Source of the DNA: an uncultured Clostridium sp.
GTDB lineage: Bacteria > Bacillota > Clostridia > Lachnospirales > Lachnospiraceae
Reading direction: 5' to 3'
NCBI GenBank assembly: GCA_958349075.1
Contig: CATWBR010000008.1
Location: forward strand, 1-23,908
DNA length: 23,908 bases
Position 1 is the first letter of the stretch. Every line of letters starts with the position of its first letter. Under the pieces are notes generated by a model, which saw only the letters and a list, made by a program, of their open reading frames with translations, was not told where the DNA came from and did no database searches. Below, in pieces: positions 15,298 to 21,831 of this stretch. A program made the position numbers and the translations under genes.

Positions 15298-15991
15298 AGA
15301 AATCTCGTCATCAACCGGAGAAACGGTGCCGGGAGTGGAGTTATCTGTATATAGAGTGGCCGCTCTCGATGCGAAGGGAATTTATACGGTTGCGGAAGAA
15401 TATTCGGCATCAGGGCTGAAAACCGATGAACTTGAGAATGCCGAAGCACAGAAGAAATGGGCCAAAACCGTATCGGACTACGTGATATCTTCCGGGATTG
15501 CGGCCGAAAAATCCGGAGTGACCGATGCGGACGGCAGTGTTGTGCTGGATGGCCTGGAGAAGGGATTGTATCTGGTCAGAATAACGGGAACGCCGGGAAC
15601 AGATTTAAAGGTTGAAGGAGATCCGTTCTTTGTCTCACTTCCCATATTTGAGAATAACGGCTGGGTATATCATGTTACGGCGCAGCCCAAGATAACAACC
15701 GAAAGCGGTTCGAACAAACCGGGAGGCGGTGGTGGAAACAGTGGAGGAGGCCGGCCGGGGCGGGATCCGAACAGAACGGCGACGATAACCGATCCGGATA
15801 CGCCTCTGGCCAGTTTCCCATCCAAACCGGAGCTGGCGGAGATCACCGATGAGGAAGTTCCCCTGGCAGCGCTTCCCAAGTTAGGGGATCTGGGAAGCTT
15901 CGGCTACGGCGTCGGCATGGTTTTTTCCCTGCTGGGGGCGGCTGTGTTCCTGGTACTTTCTAAGAAGACGGGCGGGAGTGAATATCGGTGA
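15173..15991 (+). CDS. Minor pilin / SpaA-like surface protein with noncanonical LPKLG sorting signal
   Basis: A secreted accessory pilin of 272 residues. A basic start (MQRTSKYGKIR) and hydrophobic core give a signal peptide ending near TVTA-AP. One Cna-B/SpaA-like domain follows (about 30-175; ELSVYRVAALD, then GSVVLDGLEKGLYLVRITG). A glycine-rich linker (residues about 180-200) and a Pro/Thr-rich stalk lead to LPKLGD at 234-239, a membrane helix and SKKTGG. The place normally held by Thr of LPXTG is Leu237 (TTA). The ATG at 15173 is favoured over ATG 15158 because the G-run lies between them as a ribosome site. Its stop overlaps the sortase B start by one base. It may be a basal or linker pilin for that sortase (inference). 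Confidence 0.85.
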   Translation: MQRTSKYGKIRTVLITGVLAAALSIQTVTAAPAEEAPVLTIEEISSSTGETVPGVELSVYRVAALDAKGIYTVAEEYSASGLKTDELENAEAQKKWAKTVSDYVISSGIAAEKSGVTDADGSVVLDGLEKGLYLVRITGTPGTDLKVEGDPFFVSLPIFENNGWVYHVTAQPKITTESGSNKPGGGGGNSGGGRPGRDPNRTATITDPDTPLASFPSKPELAEITDEEVPLAALPKLGDLGSFGYGVGMVFSLLGAAVFLVLSKKTGGSEYR

Positions 15992-16800
15992 TGAGGAGAA
16001 AAATGATATGCAGGCTTTATGCACTTCTGGGCGTGCTCTGTCTTATTGCGTCGATTGGATTCGCCAGCCAGCTACTGCGAACCCGGATTAATTATCGGAG
16101 GAGCGAAAAGGATTTGGCGAAGATTCAGCAGATTCGGCAGCTTCTCCCGCAAATGGCACCGGAGGAAGAGCTCGGCTCCATGGATGTGGCATCGGCCCGT
16201 GCGATTCAGGAAGAAAACAGACAGATCCGGCTGGAAACTTACAATATCCTTCATGAAGAGAACCCCGATGTTGTCGGCTGGATTCAGATTGAGGGGACGA
16301 AGATAGATTATCCCGTTATGCAGACTCCCGATGATCCGAATTACTATCTGCACCGCGGATTTGACGGGGAGTATTCAGCATATGGAATGATATATCTCGA
16401 TGCCGGCTGTGCTCTTGATACTGTCTGTCCTAATTATCTGATTTATGGACATCACATGAAAAACGGCGCCATGTTTGCCCAACTGGAGAATTATGCATCA
16501 AGAGAGTTCCGGGAAGAGCACCCGGAGATTGACTTCAGTATCAGGGGAGAACCAAATTCCTATCAGGTAATAGGGGTAATCCGGCTGGACGCGTCCGAGC
16601 TCGGAAAAGATTTTACAAAGATGCTGGCGGCGAGGACAGAGGAAGACTATAATAGCCTGATGGAATATGTCAAACAGCATTCCCCCTATGATACGGGAAT
16701 AACGGCGGAGTGGCCGCAGCAGCTCATCACCCTGACCACCTGTGAATACACACAGAAAGACGGCCGCCTTCTTGTGGTTGCACGGAAAAAAACTGAATAA
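15991..16800 (+). CDS. srtB: Class B sortase
   Basis: Membrane-anchored cysteine transpeptidase, 269 residues. One N-terminal helix (about 7-26) is followed by the SrtB core: WIQIEGTKIDYPVMQ, YYLHRGFDGEY, then IYGHHMKNGAMF with catalytic His154, TLTTCEY with Cys251 and GRLLVV with Arg259. These are SrtB-family signatures. The ATG at 15991 overlaps the previous stop (TGATG); a GTG one codon earlier or ATG 16003 behind GAGGAG are possible starts. It closes the pilus operon. A class B enzyme beside a class C enzyme may anchor the finished fibre to peptidoglycan or add the LPKLG minor pilin. That division of labour is an inference from other pilus loci, and its target motif cannot be told from sequence. 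Confidence 0.93.
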   Translation: MRRKMICRLYALLGVLCLIASIGFASQLLRTRINYRRSEKDLAKIQQIRQLLPQMAPEEELGSMDVASARAIQEENRQIRLETYNILHEENPDVVGWIQIEGTKIDYPVMQTPDDPNYYLHRGFDGEYSAYGMIYLDAGCALDTVCPNYLIYGHHMKNGAMFAQLENYASREFREEHPEIDFSIRGEPNSYQVIGVIRLDASELGKDFTKMLAARTEEDYNSLMEYVKQHSPYDTGITAEWPQQLITLTTCEYTQKDGRLLVVARKKTE

Positions 16801-16860
16801 AGGCAGGACGTTACCAAAGTTATGGTTTGGCCTCAGGCTAAGCTGCAGCGCGTCATAGCT

Positions 16861-16914
16861 ACCGTTCCATGCCGTAATCCGAAAAAACATGTTACGGATT
16901 ACGGCATGAACGGT
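16861..16914 (+). terminator. Long inverted repeat after the pilus operon, probable terminator
   Basis: ACCGTTCCATGCCGTAATCCG (16861-16881, one base over the arm 16862-16881 in its longest match) pairs with 16895-16914, leaving a single bulged base and a 13-base loop with an A6 run. The downstream bases AATATTTTCC are only a modest U-tract. It is the first strong stem after the sortase B stop. Bases 16801-16860 before it hold no gene; only a small CCAAA/TTTGG hairpin near 16814-16830. Confidence 0.55.
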
Positions 16915-16943
16915 AATATTTTCCATCTATAGATACATTTTAC

Positions 16944-16971
16944 TTGTAATGCTACAGGAAAATGGTAAAAT
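16944..16971 (+). promoter_or_regulatory. Probable promoter of the diguanylate cyclase gene
   Basis: TTGTAA at 16944-16949 and TAAAAT at 16966-16971 with 16 bases between them. Transcription would begin near 16978, giving a leader of about 114 bases to the GTG at 17092, and that leader contains the terminator at 17006-17049. Confidence 0.5.
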
Positions 16972-17005
16972 TGAGGGAGAATAGTATGGCGGTAAAGCGG
17001 AATGC

Positions 17006-17049
17006 AAAAAAGCGGTACGGCAAATTTATTTTTTGCCGTGCCGTTTTTT
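17006..17049 (+). terminator. Intrinsic terminator in the leader of the diguanylate cyclase gene
   Basis: CGGTACGGCAAA (17013-17024) pairs with TTTGCCGTGCCG (17032-17043) with one G-U, followed by T6 (17044-17049). An A6 run before the stem makes it bidirectional. It could end pilus-operon read-through, or act as an attenuator because a promoter lies just upstream. Confidence 0.85.
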
Positions 17050-17091
17050 CACCGGCTTACAAGACGGAAATAGCGGGAAGGGGTACCGGGG

Positions 17092-18909
17092 GTGAAATCT
17101 AAGCAGGAAGTTCTGGCATTTGTCAGGCATTTACAACATCTGTATTGGGAAGAAAGGGATATGGAGTCTCTGATTCCATATTTTGATGAATCTACATCCT
17201 GGATTGGAACCGGGAGACATGAGATTTGCTATAACCTGGGCGAGGCGGTACAGGCGTTGAGGGAGCAGGCGGAGGAGTGCCCGTCCTGCTTTACGCTCAG
17301 AGAACAGAAGTACGAAGTATTTTCTCTGGCTCACGGCATTTATGGAGTCTATGGGGAATTTTCCGCTGTCAGCTCGGCGGAGGAAATGTCGGATGTCTGC
17401 AATCGGATTTCATTAGTCTGTGCGGAGCGGGAGGATGGGATGAAGCTTCTGCATTTTCACATGTCAAAGCCCGATCTGGAACAGACGGAGGGCAGTTACT
17501 TTGCAAAGAAGGAGAATGGGGGCACAAAAGAGGAGCTGAAGGCCCGTGTAGAGGAAACTTCCCGGATTCTCCACAAGAAGGAGAGTGAATTGGAAGCGCT
17601 GACGGTCAGCGTTCCGGGAGGACTTTACCGGTGCAGGGATGACGGTAAACTGACATTGCTTACAATGAGCGGCAGTTTCCTGGAGATGTTCGGTTATACC
17701 AGGGAAGAGATAAGAACCTGGTTTAACGACAGCTTTATTGAGATGGTTTATGAGGAGGACCGCCGCCGTATCAGAAGTGAGATGGACCTCCAGCTTGCGA
17801 AAGGGAGTACGGTAGAGCTGGAATACAGAATTGCCGGAAAAGACGGCGGGCTGCGCTGGATTCTCGACAAAGGGGTTCGCGTTCAGGAAGATGGAGAAGC
17901 CATGTTCTACTGTGTTCTGCTGGACATTACGGAGCAGAAGAAGGAGAGGGAGGAACTGCGTCTTTCCCTGGAGCGCCATAAGCTTATCATGAATCAGACT
18001 ACTGATATCATATTCGAATGGGATATTGAGGAGGATGAACTGAAATTTTCGTCCAACTGGAAAAAGAAATTCGGATATAATGCCATTCACTACAAAATCA
18101 GCGACAGGATTCCCCTGTCCGAGAATATTTATCCTGCCGATATGCCTGCATTTATCAAGATTATGAGGGATACGGCGGAAGGGGTGCCCTACTCGGAGAC
18201 GGAATTCCGTATACGCGGTAAATCAGGGGACTACATTTGGTGCCTGATACGCGCGACAACGCAGTTTAACGCGGAGGGAAGGGCGGTCAGGGCGGTGGGA
18301 GTGATTATCGATATTGACCAGAGCAGGAAACAGAAGGAATGTCTGGTGGCTCAGGCGAGTCTCGACTCTCTGACAGGCCTGTTGAACAAAAAGGTCGCCA
18401 GGGAGCGGATAGAGAACTGGTTTCTGGATGAAGAGATGGAGTGTGGGGCATTTATACTGATTGATTTAGATGATTTTAAGCAGATCAATGACCGTTACGG
18501 ACATTTATGCGGCGACAGGGTGCTGTCTGAAATTGCGGAAATTATGAAGAGTCAGACGAGAAGGGGCGATGTGACCGCGAGGATCGGAGGGGATGAGTTT
18601 CTGGCATATCTGCCGGGGGCAACGGAAATGACGGCGGCCGAAGTCGTACGCCGCCTTCAGGAAGCGGTGAGCGCGCTCCAACTGGATGGCAGGACCGGAG
18701 AGGTGCGGGCTTCTGTGGGCGCGTCCTTTTATCCGAAAGATGGCAAAGACTATCTTACGTTGTTTGCAAAAGCGGATCAGGCCCTGTATTTTGTAAAAAA
18801 GAGGGATAAGAATAAGTATTATACCTACGAAATGCTGCTGGAACAGGAAGATATCAAAGACGGCTGCCTTCACAGCGGGTTATTAGTAAATAATATTGAG
18901 AATGAATGA
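17092..18909 (+). CDS. Diguanylate cyclase with SnoaL-like, PAS, PAS and GGDEF domains
   Basis: Predicted soluble enzyme making cyclic-di-GMP from two GTP. Residues about 1-130 look like a SnoaL/NTF2-type sensor domain (FDESTSWIGTGRHE). A short coiled segment (about 140-170) leads to PAS 1 (about 175-285, ending YCVLLDITEQKKERE) and PAS 2 (about 292-420, with FRIRGKSGDYIWC). The GGDEF domain (about 430-590) has LDSLTGLLNK, the metal-binding IDLDDFKQIND and an intact RIGGDEF (497-503). RRGD at 490-493 sits five residues before GGDEF and is a good inhibitory I-site. No membrane helix or EAL domain is visible. The start is GTG 17092 behind GGGAAGGGG. The gene stands alone between two pilus systems and converges with pilT. 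Signals sensed are unknown. Confidence 0.92.
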   Translation: MKSKQEVLAFVRHLQHLYWEERDMESLIPYFDESTSWIGTGRHEICYNLGEAVQALREQAEECPSCFTLREQKYEVFSLAHGIYGVYGEFSAVSSAEEMSDVCNRISLVCAEREDGMKLLHFHMSKPDLEQTEGSYFAKKENGGTKEELKARVEETSRILHKKESELEALTVSVPGGLYRCRDDGKLTLLTMSGSFLEMFGYTREEIRTWFNDSFIEMVYEEDRRRIRSEMDLQLAKGSTVELEYRIAGKDGGLRWILDKGVRVQEDGEAMFYCVLLDITEQKKEREELRLSLERHKLIMNQTTDIIFEWDIEEDELKFSSNWKKKFGYNAIHYKISDRIPLSENIYPADMPAFIKIMRDTAEGVPYSETEFRIRGKSGDYIWCLIRATTQFNAEGRAVRAVGVIIDIDQSRKQKECLVAQASLDSLTGLLNKKVARERIENWFLDEEMECGAFILIDLDDFKQINDRYGHLCGDRVLSEIAEIMKSQTRRGDVTARIGGDEFLAYLPGATEMTAAEVVRRLQEAVSALQLDGRTGEVRASVGASFYPKDGKDYLTLFAKADQALYFVKKRDKNKYYTYEMLLEQEDIKDGCLHSGLLVNNIENE

Positions 18910-18988
18910 GCCCCGGCCGGAGTGTGGCGGTACTGCTGCCCCGCGCCGGGTTTAATCCGCCCAAAATACATTTATCAGCCTCATTTCA

Positions 18989-20041
18989 CTACATCAGCCG
19001 CATCTGCATCTGTTCCGAATCAGTGCTGCAGCTTATGCAGGTATCGCGGGTGATCTTTCCTTCACGCAAAAGCCGAAGCAGACTGTTGTTCATCCCCGTC
19101 ATGCCCTCGGCCATGCTGGTTGCAATTACGTTGTCGATCTGATGGATTTTGCCCTCGCGCACCATGGTGCGGATCGCATCGTTCAGGAACATAATCTCAA
19201 ATGCCGGAACCATACTTCCGTCTGAGGAGGGCACTAACTGCTGGGATACAACAGCCTGAAGCACCATGGCGAGCTGTACCCGGATCTGCTGCTGTCCGTC
19301 GGGCGGAAATACATCAATGATACGGTCGATGGAATTGGCGGCTCCAATGGTGTGGAGCGTCGAAATTACCAGATGACCCGTCTCGGCCGCTGTCATGGCG
19401 GTCTTTATTGTGTCAAAATCACGCATTTCACCGAGTAATATGACGTCGGGAGCCTGCCTTAAGGAGGCTACCAGCCCGTTCACATAGCTGTCCGTATCCA
19501 ACCCTATCTCGCGCTGGGTGACGACGGAGTGATTGTGGCGGTGCAGGTATTCAATCGGATCTTCCAGAGTGATGATATGGCTGTTCCTGGTTCTGTTGAT
19601 TTCATCTATAATGCAGGCCAGAGTGGTGGATTTACCGCTGCCTGCCGCTCCTGTGACGAGCACCAGCCCCTTTTTCAGGTTGGCGATTCTGATGACCTCA
19701 GGAGGAATATTCATATCCTCCGGGCGCGGCACTTCAAAGTGGACGACACGGATGACGGCGGCCAGGGTGCCCCTCTGTTTCATGATACTGACACGGAACC
19801 TGGCAACGCCCTGGATGGAGCAGGAGAGATCGTCGTCCCCATGGGCGTGAAGCTTATCCATACTTCGGTGGTTGCTGAGTTCGTAGAGGGCCTCTATCAG
19901 GGCCTGTGTTTCGGAGGGCAAAAGTTTATGATCGTCACACGGAAGAATCTTACCGTTTATCTTGTACGAGAGAGGAAGTCCGGGGATAATGAAAATATCG
20001 GAGGCATTTTTCTCCACGGCGTCGGTCAGAAAATTCAGCAT
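18989..20041 (-). CDS. pilT: Type IV pilus retraction ATPase PilT
   Basis: Hexameric cytoplasmic ATPase that drives pilus retraction and twitching. All family marks are present: Walker A GAAGSGKST (131-139), Asp box ITLEDPIEYLH, Walker B ILLGEMRD (201-208, catalytic Glu205), His box STLHT (227-231) and the PilT-specific AIRTMVRE (289-296, AIRNLIRE in classical PilT). Length of 350 is normal. The ATG at 20041 has AAAGGAG well placed. It is the last gene of the minus-strand operon, 59 bases after its neighbour, and converges with the diguanylate cyclase gene. The 79 bases between the two stops (18910-18988) are GC-rich, with no clear terminator. No PilB assembly ATPase is in the window, so extension must rely on a gene elsewhere, or this enzyme works differently. 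Confidence 0.95.
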   Translation of the reverse strand: MLNFLTDAVEKNASDIFIIPGLPLSYKINGKILPCDDHKLLPSETQALIEALYELSNHRSMDKLHAHGDDDLSCSIQGVARFRVSIMKQRGTLAAVIRVVHFEVPRPEDMNIPPEVIRIANLKKGLVLVTGAAGSGKSTTLACIIDEINRTRNSHIITLEDPIEYLHRHNHSVVTQREIGLDTDSYVNGLVASLRQAPDVILLGEMRDFDTIKTAMTAAETGHLVISTLHTIGAANSIDRIIDVFPPDGQQQIRVQLAMVLQAVVSQQLVPSSDGSMVPAFEIMFLNDAIRTMVREGKIHQIDNVIATSMAEGMTGMNNSLLRLLREGKITRDTCISCSTDSEQMQMRLM

Positions 20042-20100
20042 TATTTATATCTCCTTTCACGTTTTATGGCCGGCCGTTTTGCAACGGGGCATCAGCCATT

Positions 20101-20541
20101 TTATTCTTCGGGGGCGATCCATACGGGCAGGCTGTCGTCAATCGCATAATCTTCTTTATTGTAAACATAGCAGGCAAGTACGGCAGCATCCTCCCCGGAC
20201 AATTCGACCCGCAGAGCCTGGCCGGCGTTCATCGGTATCTCACAGTAGAGGCGGCCCGACTCGCCGATCCCGGATTCCGAACCTTCGGGCAGTGTCCCGG
20301 CGGCTTTTTTCAGGGCCTCTGCGGCAACGCCGTCTTCTTTCAGGGAGACGGCGGCGGTCTGGATGAACAACTGGCCCTGCGTGTCGGCCTGGTAGTAGGC
20401 GGTCACCGAATCGGCATGGCGCCTTGAAAGGACGAGGGCTGATTTTCCGTCGCTCAGGCTTAGAAGAGAGAAGACCGCAAGGCATAAAATAATAAAAATC
20501 AGGATGATGGAGGCGGTCCCAATATTGATTCTGTTTTTCAT
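20101..20541 (-). CDS. Small single-span membrane protein of the type IV pilus operon
   Basis: I do not recognise a named family. The 146-residue product has one N-terminal membrane helix (about residues 9-29, IILIFIILCLAVFSLLSL) and an extracytoplasmic domain with LFIQTAAVSLKEDG and RLYCEIPMNAGQALRVELSG. The layout (short basic head, one helix, then a helical/beta domain) is that of pilin-like or PilX/PilO-like minor components. There is a Gly before the helix (NIG-TASIIL) but no Glu at position 5, so prepilin peptidase processing is doubtful. Its ATG overlaps the previous stop by four bases, so translation is coupled. A structural part of the pilus platform is the best guess. Confidence 0.8.
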   Translation of the reverse strand: MKNRINIGTASIILIFIILCLAVFSLLSLSDGKSALVLSRRHADSVTAYYQADTQGQLFIQTAAVSLKEDGVAAEALKKAAGTLPEGSESGIGESGRLYCEIPMNAGQALRVELSGEDAAVLACYVYNKEDYAIDDSLPVWIAPEE

Positions 20542-20954
20542 CGGAGCCTCCTTTCAGCGTCCAGGCTCCGGGCGCCGTTCAGAGAGTAGATGGGGTCTGT
20601 ATCTCCGCCTTTCATTTCATGAACCGTGACGCCGATGTACAGCATGCCGCCGTTTACCTGTTGATTGGCTTTTATATAATAGGCGGCCTCCGGAGCGTTA
20701 TATTCACAAGCGTTCCAGTTCCGGTCAAAACCGGACAAAGTCTCCCGGGGCGTATCATCCCCGTCGTATCCGGCGAACACCGTCTCGATGGAATTCTCAG
20801 CGGCGAGAACCGCATGGTTCAAATTTTCCGCGCTTTTGCTGAGCCGGTCGGCTTTCACAAAGGCAAGGACAAAAATGCAGGCAGCCAGGGCGAAAAAGCC
20901 GCAGACCCACAGCATTTCCATCAGGAAAGCATAAGAAGTTCGTTTTTTATTCAT
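20538..20954 (-). CDS. Small pilin-like membrane protein of the type IV pilus operon
   Basis: A 138-residue protein with a basic head (MNKKR), a hydrophobic helix (about 9-32) and an outside domain with long N-terminal helix character (LSKSAENLNHAVLAAENSIE), followed by GGMLYIGVTVHEM. The head reads SYAFLMEML: there is a Glu near the +5 position of a prepilin, but the residue before the candidate cleavage point is not Gly, so it is a degenerate prepilin motif at best. It overlaps both neighbours by four bases. The helix plus following amphipathic segment suits a minor pseudopilin. Function not assigned beyond operon context. Confidence 0.8.
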   Translation of the reverse strand: MNKKRTSYAFLMEMLWVCGFFALAACIFVLAFVKADRLSKSAENLNHAVLAAENSIETVFAGYDGDDTPRETLSGFDRNWNACEYNAPEAAYYIKANQQVNGGMLYIGVTVHEMKGGDTDPIYSLNGARSLDAERRLR

Positions 20955-21469
20955 TGCTTTGACCCTCCCTCCGGATTCAACGCGCTTCGGAGAAACAGTT
21001 TCGCCTCAGCGGGCCAAGATTCTCCCTCCAGCGTAATTACAAGCATCTCACCGGCCGCCGCGTTTTCAATGGCAAACGATACGGGAGGGCATTCCATAAC
21101 GGGGAGGCCATCCTCTGTGGAGAGGCCGCTGCCCTGTTCGGAGAACAGTTCAAAGAGAGAACCGTCCTTTGTATAAATCCAGGTTTCATAGAGTACACCG
21201 TTATAGCCGGATGACAGAACAAGGACATTCTGTCCGTCAATGGAGCGGATATTTACGGAGTCCGTCCGGTCGGATTGGCGCACTTTATTCGTGATATAAC
21301 TGAGCGCCGTGTCGGAATAAAATGCGGCGTCGTTTCTGGCCCTTATATTGCCATATACCCGGCTGCCGATGAGAATCGTGAACACGGAACACAGGATAAA
21401 TACGAGAAACAGGAGCATGGAGAAGATAAAATCGATGCTGCCCGAAGGGTGGGAATTTTCTCTTTTCAT
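20951..21469 (-). CDS. DUF4860-like membrane protein of the type IV pilus operon
   Basis: A 172-residue product with one N-terminal helix (about residues 12-35) after HPSGSIDFIF, then a domain carrying ALSYITNKVRQSD, IDGQNVLVLSS and YETWIYTKDGSLFELF. This order (SID-F head, helix, 'YITNK-RQ-D', 'Y-T-IY-KDG-L-ELF') fits what I remember of the DUF4860 family found in clostridial pilus clusters; the match is from memory. It resembles a minor pilin of the PilW/GspJ kind in layout. It overlaps both neighbours by four bases. No biochemical role is known to me. Confidence 0.8.
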   Translation of the reverse strand: MKRENSHPSGSIDFIFSMLLFLVFILCSVFTILIGSRVYGNIRARNDAAFYSDTALSYITNKVRQSDRTDSVNIRSIDGQNVLVLSSGYNGVLYETWIYTKDGSLFELFSEQGSGLSTEDGLPVMECPPVSFAIENAAAGEMLVITLEGESWPAEAKLFLRSALNPEGGSKQ

Positions 21470-21819
21470 TGCTGTCCCTCCTTACCGGCCTGCGGGATGA
21501 CAGGCAGAACGGTGATATCCGGCATTACATTGCTGGCCCAGCCGTCATAAAATACATGATAGCGTTTGCGATCGATGACAACGGCGTAATTCTCCTCCAG
21601 ATATTCCACACTTGGCGGATACCGTCCTTCGATGGCATAGCATTGGACGCTGGCCCGCTTTATCGCAGCCGTCAGCGCATTTAAACGGTCCTCCTCAGTT
21701 CTGTTCTGCATGGCTCCCACGGAGTAGAGGAAGAGATACAGAATGATACCGAGAAGGAGAAAAGAAATCAGATATCCTGGCAGGGAGCTCCTGCGTTTTG
21801 GGACTTCAATATGTAACAT
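21466..21819 (-). CDS. Small pilin-like membrane protein of the type IV pilus operon
   Basis: A 117-residue protein with a helix at about residues 15-35 (PGYLISFLLLGIILYLFLYS), then NALTAAIKRASVQCYAIEGRYPPSVEYL and a short beta end. The phrase 'A-QCYA-EG-YP-S-EYL' is like the start of the globular part in pilins and ComGC-like pseudopilins, which often read 'YY-N-G-YP-SL--L'. The Gly before the helix is present but no Glu5 is. AAGGGG on the minus strand, overlapping the stop of the PilC-like gene, serves the ATG at 21819. Likely a minor pilin or core subunit; it is the nearest thing to a pilin in the block. Confidence 0.8.
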   Translation of the reverse strand: MLHIEVPKRRSSLPGYLISFLLLGIILYLFLYSVGAMQNRTEEDRLNALTAAIKRASVQCYAIEGRYPPSVEYLEENYAVVIDRKRYHVFYDGWASNVMPDITVLPVIPQAGKEGQQ

Positions 21820-21831
21820 GGCAAATACCCC

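Noticed and set aside
16986..17102. 38-codon leader ORF in front of the diguanylate cyclase
   Set aside because: It reads straight through the terminator hairpin, is composed of ordinary intergenic sequence, and its ribosome site would lie at or before the predicted transcription start.
17464..18090. 208-residue open frame antisense to the diguanylate cyclase
   Set aside because: It lies wholly opposite conserved PAS-coding sequence and has no recognisable domain.
18910..18988. Terminator between the convergent diguanylate cyclase and pilT genes
   Set aside because: Only loose GC-rich pairings (for example GGCGG with CCGCC) are present, without a U-tract on either strand.
19529..20149. 206-residue open frame antisense to pilT
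   Set aside because: It is a shadow of the well-conserved pilT coding strand, with no matching protein features and no ribosome site noted.
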